Assembly (NCBI GenBank): GCA_023384105.1
Contig: JAHDXR010000004.1
Location: 206,608-270,607 of the forward strand
Length of the DNA stretch: 64,000 nt
Origin: Hyphomonadaceae bacterium
GTDB taxonomy: Bacteria > Pseudomonadota > Alphaproteobacteria > Caulobacterales > Aquidulcibacteraceae
Reading direction: 5' to 3'
The translations under genes were made by a program, and so were the position numbers. The notes under the pieces are model-generated. The model did not search any database. It saw only the letters and a program-made list of their open reading frames with translations, and was not told the origin of the DNA. Positions 41,221 through 50,248 of the stretch are shown here, one piece after another (the first letter of the stretch is position 1; each line of letters starts with the position of its first letter).

Positions 41221-43041
41221 ATGACTGAACCGGTTCTGGACATCTCCAATCTCGCCGTCACCTTCGACACGCCGGACGGCGACGTGCAGGCGGTGAAGGG
41301 CGTTTCGCTGTCGATCTCCAGCGGCGAGTGCCTGGGCGTGGTGGGGGAAAGCGGCTCGGGCAAGAGCCAGTCCTTTCTCTCCGCCTTCGGCCTCACGTCG
41401 GATAACGCCGCCGTCACCGGCTCGGTGAAGTTTCAGGGCCGCGAAGTGCTGGGCTTGCCGCGGCGCGAGTTCGACAAGTTTCGCGGCCGGCACGTGGCGT
41501 TCGTCTTCCAGGACCCGCTGACGGCGCTGACGCCGCACCTCACCGTCGAGACGCAGATGAGCGAGGTGCTGGAGCACCATTTCCAGGTGAGGGGCGAGGC
41601 CGCCCGCCAGCGCGCGATCGAATGGCTCGAACGCGTGCGCATTCCGGAAGCGGCGCGCCGCCTTTCGCAATATCCGCACGAGCTGTCCGGCGGCATGCGC
41701 CAGCGCGTCATGATCGCCATGGCGATGATGGCCGAACCGGCGCTGCTGGTGGCGGACGAGCCGACCACGGCGCTCGACGCCACGGTGCAGGCGCAAGTGC
41801 TCGATCTGATCGAGGATCTGCGCAAGGACACGCAAGCCGCGGTGGCGCTGATCACCCACGACATGGGCGTGATCGCGCGAATGGCGCAGCGCGTGGCGGT
41901 GATGCGCCGCGGCGAAGTGGTGGAGACCGGCGCGGTCGATGAAATCTATTCCGCGCCGAAGGCGGACTATACGCGCATGCTGCTGAAGGCGGTGCCGCGC
42001 ATCGACGGCGACCGCTACGTCGCGCTGCCGCAGCCCGACCAGGGCGCGCCGATCCTCAAGGTGGACGACGTGCGCGTGACTTTCCCGGTCAAGGTCAAGG
42101 ACGGTTCGCTATTGGGCCAGACCAAGCCGCTGCGCGCCGTCGACGGCGTCAGCTTCACGCTGCAAGCGGGCGAGACGCTGGGCATCGTCGGCGAAAGCGG
42201 CTGCGGCAAGTCCACGCTGGCGCGGGCGGTGGTGCAGCTGCTGCCGCGCAATGCGGGCGAGGTGACGTTCCTCGGCCGCAACCTGCTGCCGAGCGAGCGC
42301 GAGCTGATCCGCCAGGCGCGCAAGGATCTGCAGATCGTGTTCCAGGATCCGCTCGCCAGCCTCGATCCGCGCATGACGCTGGGCGCTTCGATCGCCGAAC
42401 CGCTGTTGGCGTTCGCGCCCGAACTCAATCGCGAACAGCGCGAGGAGCGGGTGAAGCAGATGATGGCGCAGGTCGGGCTCGACCCCGAACTGATCAACCG
42501 CTATCCGCACGAGCTGTCCGGCGGCCAGAATCAGCGCGTCGGCGTGGCGCGGGCGATGATCCTGAAGCCGAAGCTGGTGGTCTGCGATGAAGCCGTCTCG
42601 GCGCTCGACGTGTCGATCCAGGCGCAGATCCTGAAGCTGCTGGCCGACCTGCAGCGCGAGTTCAACACCAGCTTCCTGTTCATCAGCCACGACCTCGCCG
42701 TCGTGCGCGAGATTTCGCACAACGTGCTCGTGCTCTATCTCGGGCGCGCGGTGGAGTACGGGCCGGCGGAGGTGATCCTGCGCGATCCGCGCCATCCCTA
42801 CACCAAGGCGCTGCTCTCGGCCGCGCCCACGCCCGATCCGAACATCGCCCGCAGCAGGCCGCGCGTGCGCCTGGTCGGCGATCTGCCGAGCCCGCTCGAC
42901 ACGCGCGCGCCGCTGCGCTTCCTCAAGTCGCGCGTGATCGACAATCCGGATGCGGTGCAGTACCGCCCGCAATGGATCGAAGTCGCGCCCGGCCACTTCG
43001 TGGCGGAACACGACCCGGTGGAGCAGAATGCAGCGGCGTAG
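41221..43041 (+). CDS. dual-ATPase peptide/nickel-type ABC transporter protein
   Basis: A 606-residue fusion of two ABC ATPase domains of the oligopeptide/nickel (Dpp/Opp, YejF-like) class. Walker A is GESGSGKSQ in the first and GESGCGKST in the second. The signatures are LSGGMRQR and LSGGQNQR, with an oligopeptide-type C-terminal extension after each. The first Walker A has Gln where Ser/Thr-Thr or Thr-Leu is usual, which is tolerated. No permease or binding-protein gene is adjacent, so its membrane partners must be elsewhere. Confidence 0.93.
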   Translation: MTEPVLDISNLAVTFDTPDGDVQAVKGVSLSISSGECLGVVGESGSGKSQSFLSAFGLTSDNAAVTGSVKFQGREVLGLPRREFDKFRGRHVAFVFQDPLTALTPHLTVETQMSEVLEHHFQVRGEAARQRAIEWLERVRIPEAARRLSQYPHELSGGMRQRVMIAMAMMAEPALLVADEPTTALDATVQAQVLDLIEDLRKDTQAAVALITHDMGVIARMAQRVAVMRRGEVVETGAVDEIYSAPKADYTRMLLKAVPRIDGDRYVALPQPDQGAPILKVDDVRVTFPVKVKDGSLLGQTKPLRAVDGVSFTLQAGETLGIVGESGCGKSTLARAVVQLLPRNAGEVTFLGRNLLPSERELIRQARKDLQIVFQDPLASLDPRMTLGASIAEPLLAFAPELNREQREERVKQMMAQVGLDPELINRYPHELSGGQNQRVGVARAMILKPKLVVCDEAVSALDVSIQAQILKLLADLQREFNTSFLFISHDLAVVREISHNVLVLYLGRAVEYGPAEVILRDPRHPYTKALLSAAPTPDPNIARSRPRVRLVGDLPSPLDTRAPLRFLKSRVIDNPDAVQYRPQWIEVAPGHFVAEHDPVEQNAAA

Positions 43042-43092
43042 CGGGGGACCGCGGCTCTTCAGACCCGCATCGTTCTGCACCGCTGAGGGGAT

Positions 43093-43110
43093 GCGGACCT
43101 GAAGGTCCGC
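43093..43110 (+). terminator. hairpin after the ABC transporter gene
   Basis: GCGGACC-TGAA-GGTCCGC, followed on the plus strand by GGCCCTTTAA. Half of a second, degraded hairpin (GGACCGCGGCTCTTCAGACC) lies just upstream at about 43046-43065. Both resemble the 33704-33731 hairpin. Confidence 0.5.
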
Positions 43111-43193
43111 GGCCCTTTAAGGCGCCTCGTCGCAGCCCGCTTGCATGATGACGGGCGGCCGCTAGCTTTGTCGGCAAAGCTTCGGGGGATTTC

Positions 43194-45107
43194 ATGCGAA
43201 TACTGCTTGTGGCCGCCGCGATCGTGGCGCTCGCCATCCCGGCGTCCGCGCAAACCGCGCCGCAACGCGAGGAGCGTGGCGCACTGCGCGTGGAGAACGT
43301 GCCGGCGACGCCGCCGGACGTGTCGGAGCGGCTGCGCCAGTACGTGAACACGCGCAGCGCCGGCTTCGCCGACTGGCTGCCGGACGGCGGCGTGCTGATC
43401 TATACGCGCTTCGGCGACACCGTGCAGCTGCACCGGGTCGACCAGCCGATGGGCGCGCGCACGCAGCTCACCTTCTACGAAGAGCGCATCACCGGCGCCT
43501 CGGTGAAGCCGGGCGCGAACGAGATTCTGTTCACGCGCGACGTCGGCGGCGACGAGAACTACGCCGGCTATTTGCTCGACCCGGCCACGGGCCGCGTAAG
43601 CCTGTTCACCGAGCCGGGCACGCGCAACGAGGGCTTCATCTGGAGCGACGACGGCCAGCAGGTGGCGTGGTCCTACGTGCCGGCGTCCGAACCGAATTAC
43701 GACATCTATGTCGGCGAGGGCGAGGCGCACCGGCGCGTATTCGACGGCGAAGGCGCGGTCTACCCGGTTGATTTTTCCGCCGACGGCCGGCGTTTGCTGG
43801 TGCGGCGCTACATCTCCATCGCCGAGAGCCAGCTGATGGTGCTCGATACGGCGAGCAACGAAGCGACGCAGCTGACGCCGGAGATCGCGGTTGCCTACGG
43901 CGGCGGCGAGTTCACGCCGGACGGCCGCTCCGTCGTCACCGTGTCGGACGAGAATGCGCAGTTCCAGCGGCTGGTGCGGATCGATCTCGCCACCGGCGCG
44001 CGCACGGTGCTGACGCCGAACCTGAACTGGGGCGTGGAGAGCTTCGATCTTTCGCCGGACGGCCGCACCATCGCCTATGTCGTCAACGAGGCCGGGCGCT
44101 CGTCGCTGCGGCTGATGGATGCGCGCACGCTGCGCGCCCTGCCGGGACCGCAACTGCCGCCCGGCATCGTCAGCGGCGTGACGTTCGACCGCGACGGCCG
44201 CCGCCTCGGCTTCACGCTCAACAGCTCGACCGCGCCGGGGGACGTGTATTCGTGGGACCTGCGCCAGCGCCGGCTCACGCGCTGGACGGCGAGCGAAACC
44301 GGCGGCATCCCGCAATCGACGTTTATCGATCCCGAACTGATCAGCTGGACCTCGTTCGACGGCCGTGAAATTTCGGGCTTCCTCTACCGCCCGCGCACGC
44401 CCGGTCCGCATCCGGTGATCGTACAGATCCATGGCGGCCCCGAAAGCCAGTTCCGGCCCGGTTTTTCGTCGACGATCCAGTACTGGGTGAACGAACTCGG
44501 CGTCGCCGTGATCGCGCCGAACGTGCGCGGCTCTTCAGGTTACGGGCGCGACTTCCTGGCGCTCGACAACGGCCCGCTGCGGGAAGATTCCGTGCGCGAC
44601 ATCGGCGCGTTGCTGGATTGGATCGACGCCGAGGGCACGCTCGATGACGACCGCGTCATCGTCTATGGCGGCTCTTACGGCGGCTACATGGTGCTGGCGT
44701 CGATGACGCACTACAATGATCGTCTGGCCGGCGCCGTCGACATCGTCGGCATTTCCAATTTCGCGACGTTCCTGGAAAACACTTCCGGCTATCGCCGCGA
44801 TCTGCGGCGGGCGGAATATGGCGACGAGCGCGACCCGGAGATGCGCGCGGTGTTCGACCGCATCTCGCCGCTCAACAATATCGGCCGCGTCAACAAGCCC
44901 ATCTTCGTGATCCACGGCTATAACGATCCGCGCGTGCCGGTCTCCGAAGCGGAGCAGGTGTACGCCGCGGTGCGCCGCAATGGCGGCGAAGCGTGGCTGA
45001 TGATCGCGATGAACGAAGGCCATGGCTTCGCCCGGCGCGAGAACCAGGAAGCGCAGCGCGAAGCGGAGACGCTGTTCTTTCGCCGCGTGCTGGGGCTCGA
45101 TCAGTAG
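43194..45107 (+). CDS. S9 prolyl-oligopeptidase-family peptidase
   Basis: A 637-residue exported serine peptidase. The signal peptide is MRILLVAAAIVALAIPASA. A beta-propeller domain with WD40-like/TolB-like repeats (for example SPDGRTIAYV) spans about 50-370. The alpha/beta-hydrolase domain has the nucleophile in YGGSYGGYM and a late His in NEGHGFARR. It probably degrades peptides in the periplasm. It stands alone between a hairpin and the convergent ilvA. Confidence 0.93.
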   Translation: MRILLVAAAIVALAIPASAQTAPQREERGALRVENVPATPPDVSERLRQYVNTRSAGFADWLPDGGVLIYTRFGDTVQLHRVDQPMGARTQLTFYEERITGASVKPGANEILFTRDVGGDENYAGYLLDPATGRVSLFTEPGTRNEGFIWSDDGQQVAWSYVPASEPNYDIYVGEGEAHRRVFDGEGAVYPVDFSADGRRLLVRRYISIAESQLMVLDTASNEATQLTPEIAVAYGGGEFTPDGRSVVTVSDENAQFQRLVRIDLATGARTVLTPNLNWGVESFDLSPDGRTIAYVVNEAGRSSLRLMDARTLRALPGPQLPPGIVSGVTFDRDGRRLGFTLNSSTAPGDVYSWDLRQRRLTRWTASETGGIPQSTFIDPELISWTSFDGREISGFLYRPRTPGPHPVIVQIHGGPESQFRPGFSSTIQYWVNELGVAVIAPNVRGSSGYGRDFLALDNGPLREDSVRDIGALLDWIDAEGTLDDDRVIVYGGSYGGYMVLASMTHYNDRLAGAVDIVGISNFATFLENTSGYRRDLRRAEYGDERDPEMRAVFDRISPLNNIGRVNKPIFVIHGYNDPRVPVSEAEQVYAAVRRNGGEAWLMIAMNEGHGFARRENQEAQREAETLFFRRVLGLDQ

Positions 45108-45123
45108 GCGAAGGGCCGCCGGC

Positions 45124-46350
45124 TCAGAGGCAGCTCGCCTGGAAGCCGGCGGCCTTCAGCGCCGTGATGATCTCGGCGGTGTGCCGGGCGTCGCGCGTCT
45201 CGATCTCGATATCGAACTCGACGCCTTTCGCCGGCGCGTCGAGCTTCATGCGGCGATGCTCGACTTGCAGGATGTTGGCGCCGCCGTCGCCGATGATGCG
45301 CGCGACGGTGGCGAGGATGCCGGGGCGGTCGTCGCCGATGAAGCGCAGCACGGCGATGCGGCCCTCGCGCACCAGCGAGCGCTCCAGCACCGAGGCCAGG
45401 AGCCGCGTGTCGATATTGCCGCCGGTGAGCACGATGCCGACCTTCTGGCCCTTGAATTTCTCCGGCGCAGTCAGCAGCGCGGCCAGCGACGCGGCGCCGG
45501 CGCCTTCGGCGACGGTCTTCTCGGCGGTGACATAGAGCGCGATCGCCTGTTCGAACCCGGCTTCCTCGATCAGCACGATTTCGTCGATCAGCGGCCGCGC
45601 CAGGGCGAACGGCAGATCGCCCACGGCCTTCACTGCGATGCCTTCGGCGATGGTCTGGCCGCTGGCCTTGCAGGCTTCTCCGCGCAAGCGCTGGTTGAAC
45701 GAAGGATACATCGCCGCTTCGACGCCGACGATGCGGATCGAGGGCTTCACCGCCTTGGCGGCGACCGACATGCCCGCGATCAGCCCGCCGCCGCCGATCG
45801 GGATCACCAGCGTATCGAGCGCCGGCTCGTCCTCGAGCATTTCGAGCGCCAGCGTGCCCTGGCCGGCGATGACGCCGGCGTCGTCGAAGGGGTGAACGAA
45901 GACGAAGTTCCGCTCGTCGCGCAGCTTCAGCGCATGGGCGTAAGCGTCGTCGAAGGTGTCGCCTTCGAGCACGATCGCCGCGCCGCGCGCCTGCGTCTGC
46001 TCCACTTTCACGTTCGGCGTCGCCTTGGGCATCACGATCGTCGCCGGCACGCCGAGCACCTGGGCGTGGTGGGCGACCGCTTGGGCGTGGTTGCCGGCCG
46101 AGGCGGCGATCACGCCGCGCCTGCGCTCGTCCTCGCCGAGCTGCAGCAGCCGGTTGAGCGCGCCGCGCTCTTTGAAGGCGCCGGTGAGGTGCTGGTTCTC
46201 ATACTTGACCCAGACGTCGACGCCGGTCGCCTTCGACAGCGTGCGCGAATGGTGCATCGGCGTGCGGTCGACGCGGCCCTTGAGCCGTTCGGCGGCGCGG
46301 CGGATGGCGTCGATGGTGACGGGCGGGAGAGAAGCGCAGCGGTCGGACAT
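45124..46350 (-). CDS. ilvA: threonine ammonia-lyase with ACT domain
   Basis: Converts threonine to 2-oxobutanoate with pyridoxal phosphate, feeding isoleucine synthesis or catabolism. The 408-residue protein has the PLP lysine K60 in ENQHLTGAFKERG, the SAGNHAQAVA loop and the GGGGLIAG phosphate cradle. A single C-terminal ACT domain lies at about 330-405. The single ACT and short length match the tdcB/ilvA-like alphaproteobacterial form rather than the long E. coli IlvA, so the symbol is by function. Confidence 0.9.
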   Translation of the reverse strand: MSDRCASLPPVTIDAIRRAAERLKGRVDRTPMHHSRTLSKATGVDVWVKYENQHLTGAFKERGALNRLLQLGEDERRRGVIAASAGNHAQAVAHHAQVLGVPATIVMPKATPNVKVEQTQARGAAIVLEGDTFDDAYAHALKLRDERNFVFVHPFDDAGVIAGQGTLALEMLEDEPALDTLVIPIGGGGLIAGMSVAAKAVKPSIRIVGVEAAMYPSFNQRLRGEACKASGQTIAEGIAVKAVGDLPFALARPLIDEIVLIEEAGFEQAIALYVTAEKTVAEGAGAASLAALLTAPEKFKGQKVGIVLTGGNIDTRLLASVLERSLVREGRIAVLRFIGDDRPGILATVARIIGDGGANILQVEHRRMKLDAPAKGVEFDIEIETRDARHTAEIITALKAAGFQASCL

Positions 46351-46442
46351 GGAACTGGCGGACCCTATAAGCCTCTGCGCGCCGTTTCAAATGCTCAGAC
46401 GGGGGGCGCGACAAGTCGGAACGGCGCTGGGCTTATCCGCCC

Positions 46443-47717
46443 TTAGCTCGGTTTGCGGACGCCGCCGCCGAGGCGTGCGCCCACGCGCGTGCCGGTGCGG
46501 CCGGCGGCGAAATCGGCCACCTGCGGCTGGAACGCGGCGGCGCTGACGGCGATGTAGATGAACGGGCCGTTGCGGTTGCGGCGGAAATTCGAGTCGACGC
46601 CGATCACGTCGAAGTTCTGCCCGTTGCGCACCAGGAAGGCCGAGCCGGAATCGCCGCGCGTGGTGTCGCATTCGTGGGCGAAGGTGTTGTCGTTGTGCAC
46701 CTGCACCATGCGGCAGCGCAGATTGCCGGAAAGATGGCCGCCCGTATCCCAGGAATAGCCCGCCTGCATCAAGTCGGTGGCGATCGCGCGCTGCCGGCCC
46801 TGGCCGGTGAGGTTCTGCACGCCGGCGAAGCCAAGCCGGTCGCCCAGCGGCTGGTCGAGGCGCAGCAACGCCCAGTCGGTCCCGTCGATCTCGTCGGTGC
46901 TGTTGAAACGGCGATAGTTGAAGCGGCGGTCGATCAGATAGGCGGTGACGCGCGCGGTGTGCCCGCCCGAGGCGCTTTCGAAGCGGCCGGCGGCGTTCAC
47001 GCCGTTGTCGGTATGGATGCAGTGCGCGGCGGTGACGATCACGTCGCGGCCGACCAGCGTCGCCGAGCAGCTTTCGCCGGTGTCCATCCGCAGCACGCCC
47101 ATATAGCTCCACGGGCGCTCGTTCACCGGCACGAGCACGCGGTCGTCGTGGCCGAAGAAGTGATCGTTGATCGCCATCGGCCGCCCGCGGCCGTGACAGT
47201 CGGTGCGGTCGGTGCGGGCCGCGCACGAACCGTCGCCGCGGCCCGGTTCCTCGCAGACGCCGTTGAAGGCGGTGGCGCAGGAGTCGGTCTGGTTGCGCAT
47301 CCAGGCGATGGCGCCGCAATCGGTGCGGTCGGTGCCCTGCACGCACGCGCCGGTGCCGAAGTTCGGCTCATCGCACTCGCCGTCGCGCGCCCAGCGGCAG
47401 GAATCGTCGTCGCCCGCGCGCACGGCGCGGCAATCCGAGCGGTCGGTGCCCATGGGGCAGGCGCCGGTGCCGACATCCGGCTCGTCGCACTCGTTGTCAT
47501 TGGCCCAGCGGCAGCTGTCATTGCCGGTTCCCGGCGCGCCGGCGCCGGGCTTTACGCCCGCGGCCTGCTTGTCGAACGGCGTGGCGCGGCCAGCCTCGAC
47601 ACGGCTTGCGCCGACCATGGCGGCCAAGGTCGGGTTGGCGATGCGCGGCTGATCCGCGACGGCCAAGCTGACCACAATACTCGCGGCAACCACCGCCGCC
47701 GCCGCCATCAACCGCAT
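46443..47717 (-). CDS. trypsin-like S1 protease with three Cys-rich repeats
   Basis: A 424-residue secreted protease. After a signal peptide it has three tandem ~30-residue modules, about 66-96, 104-134 and 145-174. Their consensus is D-S-C-x-x-A-x-[DN]-G-x-C-[DE]-E-P, then G-T-G-x-C and T-D-R-[ST]-D-C. The S1 domain follows with H232 (TAAHC), D281 (DGTDWALLRLD) and S357 (RGDSGSA). The second module follows a TDRSDC/AVRAGDD linker. The repeats may bind the wall, metal or a substrate. It is divergent from the GST gene. Confidence 0.9.
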   Translation of the reverse strand: MRLMAAAAVVAASIVVSLAVADQPRIANPTLAAMVGASRVEAGRATPFDKQAAGVKPGAGAPGTGNDSCRWANDNECDEPDVGTGACPMGTDRSDCRAVRAGDDDSCRWARDGECDEPNFGTGACVQGTDRTDCGAIAWMRNQTDSCATAFNGVCEEPGRGDGSCAARTDRTDCHGRGRPMAINDHFFGHDDRVLVPVNERPWSYMGVLRMDTGESCSATLVGRDVIVTAAHCIHTDNGVNAAGRFESASGGHTARVTAYLIDRRFNYRRFNSTDEIDGTDWALLRLDQPLGDRLGFAGVQNLTGQGRQRAIATDLMQAGYSWDTGGHLSGNLRCRMVQVHNDNTFAHECDTTRGDSGSAFLVRNGQNFDVIGVDSNFRRNRNGPFIYIAVSAAAFQPQVADFAAGRTGTRVGARLGGGVRKPS

Positions 47718-47823
47718 TCACGCCTCCCGCCTGCCGCACAAAACCCTAGCCTGCGTCGCGAAACCGTGGAAGCGGGCGCCGCCGCGGCTTGATCTCGAGG
47801 CGGGCCTCTGAAACAAGCCAGCT

Positions 47824-48495
47824 ATGGCCGCGCCAGTCCTCCACATCGGCAACAAGAACTATTCGTCCTGGTCGATGCGCCCATGGTTGGCCCTCAGGTG
47901 GGGCGGGATTCCGTTCCAGGAGCACGTCATCCCGCTCGGCGGGGAGGGCTATGGGCGCTCGGAGATCAAGGAAGTGCGGGCGGTCTCGCCCAGCGGCAGG
48001 GTGCCGGCGCTGCATGTCGGCGACGCTGTGATCCATGAAAGCATCGCCATCTGCGAATGGGCGGCCGAACAGACGCCCTCGCTGTGGCCGGCCGATCCGA
48101 TCGCGCGGGCGCAGGCGCGCGCCGCGGCGGCGGAAATGCACGCCGGTTTCACAGCGATCCGCCGCGACATGGGCTGCAATGTGCGCCGCCGCCTGGACCG
48201 CGAGCCGGACTGGCCGGAGGATACGCGCAAGGATTTGGCGCGGCTGTTTGAGTTGTGGGGCGGTCTGCGCGCCCGGTTCGGCAATGCGGGCGGCTTCCTG
48301 TTCGGCCAGCGCACCGTCGCCGACGCCATGTTCGCGCCCGTCTGCACCCGGCTGCGCACCTACGCCGTAACGGCGCCGGAAACGGCGCAAGCCTACTGCG
48401 CCACGATTTTCGCCGATCCCGTTTTCAAGGAATGGGAGCAAGCGGCGGAAGCCGAACCTTGGACCGTCGAGCAAACGGAATCCCTGTACCGATGA
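47824..48495 (+). CDS. glutathione S-transferase
   Basis: A 223-residue two-domain GST. The N-terminal thioredoxin-like domain has LHIGNKNYSSWSMRPWLAL, with candidate catalytic Ser residues in SSWS, VPAL (cis-Pro) and HESIAICEW. An all-helical C-terminal domain has the RTVADAMFAP motif. It is close in pattern to the YfcF-like group. It overlaps the FKBP gene by four bases and starts a three-gene run. Confidence 0.92.
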   Translation: MAAPVLHIGNKNYSSWSMRPWLALRWGGIPFQEHVIPLGGEGYGRSEIKEVRAVSPSGRVPALHVGDAVIHESIAICEWAAEQTPSLWPADPIARAQARAAAAEMHAGFTAIRRDMGCNVRRRLDREPDWPEDTRKDLARLFELWGGLRARFGNAGGFLFGQRTVADAMFAPVCTRLRTYAVTAPETAQAYCATIFADPVFKEWEQAAEAEPWTVEQTESLYR

Positions 48496-49022
48496 TGAAA
48501 CTCCTTCTCGCCGCCGCCGCTGTCGGACTTGCGGCCTGCAGCAATAACGAGGGCGGCGTGATGCGCGAGATCGAGCGCGCCGAGCAAGCGGCGGCGAGCG
48601 CCGAGACCGAGGCGCTGGATCAGCTCGGCCGCCAGGTCGAGGAAGCGCCGCAACAGCTGCCGTCCGGCCTCGAGCTGCAGTTCCGCCGCCGCGGCCACGA
48701 TCAGGCGCTGGCGCAGCCGACGATGAACGCCAACGTGCTGGTGCACTACGAAGGCAGTTTCGTCGATGGCGGCGAAGTGTTCGATTCCTCGTTCGCGCGC
48801 GGCGAGCCGGCCGAGTTTCCGCTGCAGGCGGTGGTGCCGGGCTTCTCCGAAGCGATCACGCACATGCGTCCCGGCGACGAGGTGATCGCGACGTTTCCGG
48901 GCTCGCTCGGCTACGGGCCCTCGGGCCGCGGACCGATCCCGCCGAACGCGGCGCTGCGTTTCCGTATCCTGCTGCTGGCGTTCCAGGAGCCGGGCGGTCA
49001 AGTCGTGGGCGCGCCGGGCTGA
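48492..49022 (+). CDS. FKBP-type peptidyl-prolyl isomerase lipoprotein
   Basis: A 176-residue protein. A lipoprotein signal with lipobox at LAAC16 precedes a helical linker rich in Glu/Ala (about 25-55). The FKBP domain has VLVHYEGSFVDGGEVFDSS, AVVPGFSEAI and GYGPSGRGPIPPNAAL. It should catalyse prolyl cis-trans isomerisation in the periplasm, anchored by lipid. The start lies within the GST stop (ATGATG). Confidence 0.93.
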   Translation: MMKLLLAAAAVGLAACSNNEGGVMREIERAEQAAASAETEALDQLGRQVEEAPQQLPSGLELQFRRRGHDQALAQPTMNANVLVHYEGSFVDGGEVFDSSFARGEPAEFPLQAVVPGFSEAITHMRPGDEVIATFPGSLGYGPSGRGPIPPNAALRFRILLLAFQEPGGQVVGAPG

Positions 49023-49026
49023 CGGC

Positions 49027-50172
49027 GTGAGCGCGGCGATCCTCGATGTCCTGGCGCGGCTGATCGCGTTCGACACGACGTCGCGCAACTCCAATCTGGC
49101 ATTGATCGAGTGGGTCGAGGCGTTCCTGCGCGCACGCGGCGTCGCTTCGCGTCGCGTCGTCAGCGCGGACGGCTCGAAGGCCAATCTCTACGCCGCGGTC
49201 GGGCCGGATGTTGCGGGCGGCGTCGTCCTGTCTGGGCATACCGACGTCGTGCCGGTCGACGGCCAGCCCTGGAGCAGCGATCCATGGACGCTGACCGAGC
49301 GCGGCGGCAAGCTCTATGGCCGCGGCGTGGCGGACATGAAGAGCTTCCTCGCGCTGGCGCTGGCGCATGTCGACGACATGCTGGCCGCGCCGCTGAAGCG
49401 GCCGGTGATGCTGGCGTTTTCGTACGACGAAGAGATCGGCTGCCTCGGCGCGCCGGCGATGATCGCCGAGCTTGCGGCGCTGCCGCAGGCGCCGTCGGCG
49501 GCGATCGTCGGCGAACCGACGCTGATGAAAGTGGTGTCCGCACACAAGGGCGTGCGCTCGTTCCATGTGGAGGTCACGGGGCGCGAGGCGCATTCGAGTT
49601 TGCCGGACGCCGGCGTCTCCGCCGTAATGGAGGCGCTCAAGCTGATGCGGCTGGTGGCGGAGATGGCCGAGGAGGCGCGCGCAGCGAGCCATGCGCATTT
49701 CTCGCCGCCGGGACCGACGATGACGATCGGCCGCGTCGAGGGCGGCACGGCGTCGAACATCCTCGCGCGGCGGTGCGAGTTCGTCTGGGATCTGCGCTGT
49801 CCGGAGCAGGCGCAGGCCGACGCAATTGAGGCGCGGTTTCGTGCGGCGGCGGAAAAGCTCGGCGCCGAGATCAAGGCGCGCGCGCCGGAGGGCGGGGTGA
49901 AGGTCACGCGCCGCTCCAACACGCCCGGCCTTTCGATCGCGCGCGACAGCGCAGCGGAAGCGCTCGCCCGCGCGCTCACCGGCGACAACGAGACCCGCGC
50001 CGTCGCCTATGCCGCCGAGGCCGGATTGTTCCAGCGCGCGGGGCTGCCGGCGGTGATCTGCGGTCCCGGCTCGATCGGGCAGGCGCACCAGCCGGACGAA
50101 TGGATCGAGATCGCGCAGATCGAAGAAGGCGCGCGCTTCATGCGGCGGCTGATCGAGACCTTGAGCGCCTGA
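49027..50172 (+). CDS. argE: acetylornithine deacetylase
   Basis: A 381-residue M20-family metallo-hydrolase that removes acetate from N-acetylornithine in arginine synthesis. Metal ligands are in SGHTDVVPVDGQPW and GRGVADMKSF, the catalytic Glu is in DEEIGCLG, and the late His lies in GSIGQAHQPDE. The GTG start lies four bases after the FKBP stop. Related M20 deacylases are hard to separate from ArgE by sequence, so the symbol is probable. Confidence 0.85.
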   Translation: MSAAILDVLARLIAFDTTSRNSNLALIEWVEAFLRARGVASRRVVSADGSKANLYAAVGPDVAGGVVLSGHTDVVPVDGQPWSSDPWTLTERGGKLYGRGVADMKSFLALALAHVDDMLAAPLKRPVMLAFSYDEEIGCLGAPAMIAELAALPQAPSAAIVGEPTLMKVVSAHKGVRSFHVEVTGREAHSSLPDAGVSAVMEALKLMRLVAEMAEEARAASHAHFSPPGPTMTIGRVEGGTASNILARRCEFVWDLRCPEQAQADAIEARFRAAAEKLGAEIKARAPEGGVKVTRRSNTPGLSIARDSAAEALARALTGDNETRAVAYAAEAGLFQRAGLPAVICGPGSIGQAHQPDEWIEIAQIEEGARFMRRLIETLSA

Positions 50173-50200
50173 AACGCCGCATGCAGGACGAAGCGGGGTT

Positions 50201-50217
50201 GCCGGCTGGAAGCCGGC
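50201..50217. terminator. hairpin between convergent argE and cysQ-like genes
   Basis: GCCGGCT-GGA-AGCCGGC. It has no long T-tract on either strand, so it may be part of a small dispersed palindrome rather than a strong terminator. Confidence 0.35.
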
Positions 50218-50248
50218 GGTCCGAAGCGGGGCGGTCTGCTTGTTTTCT

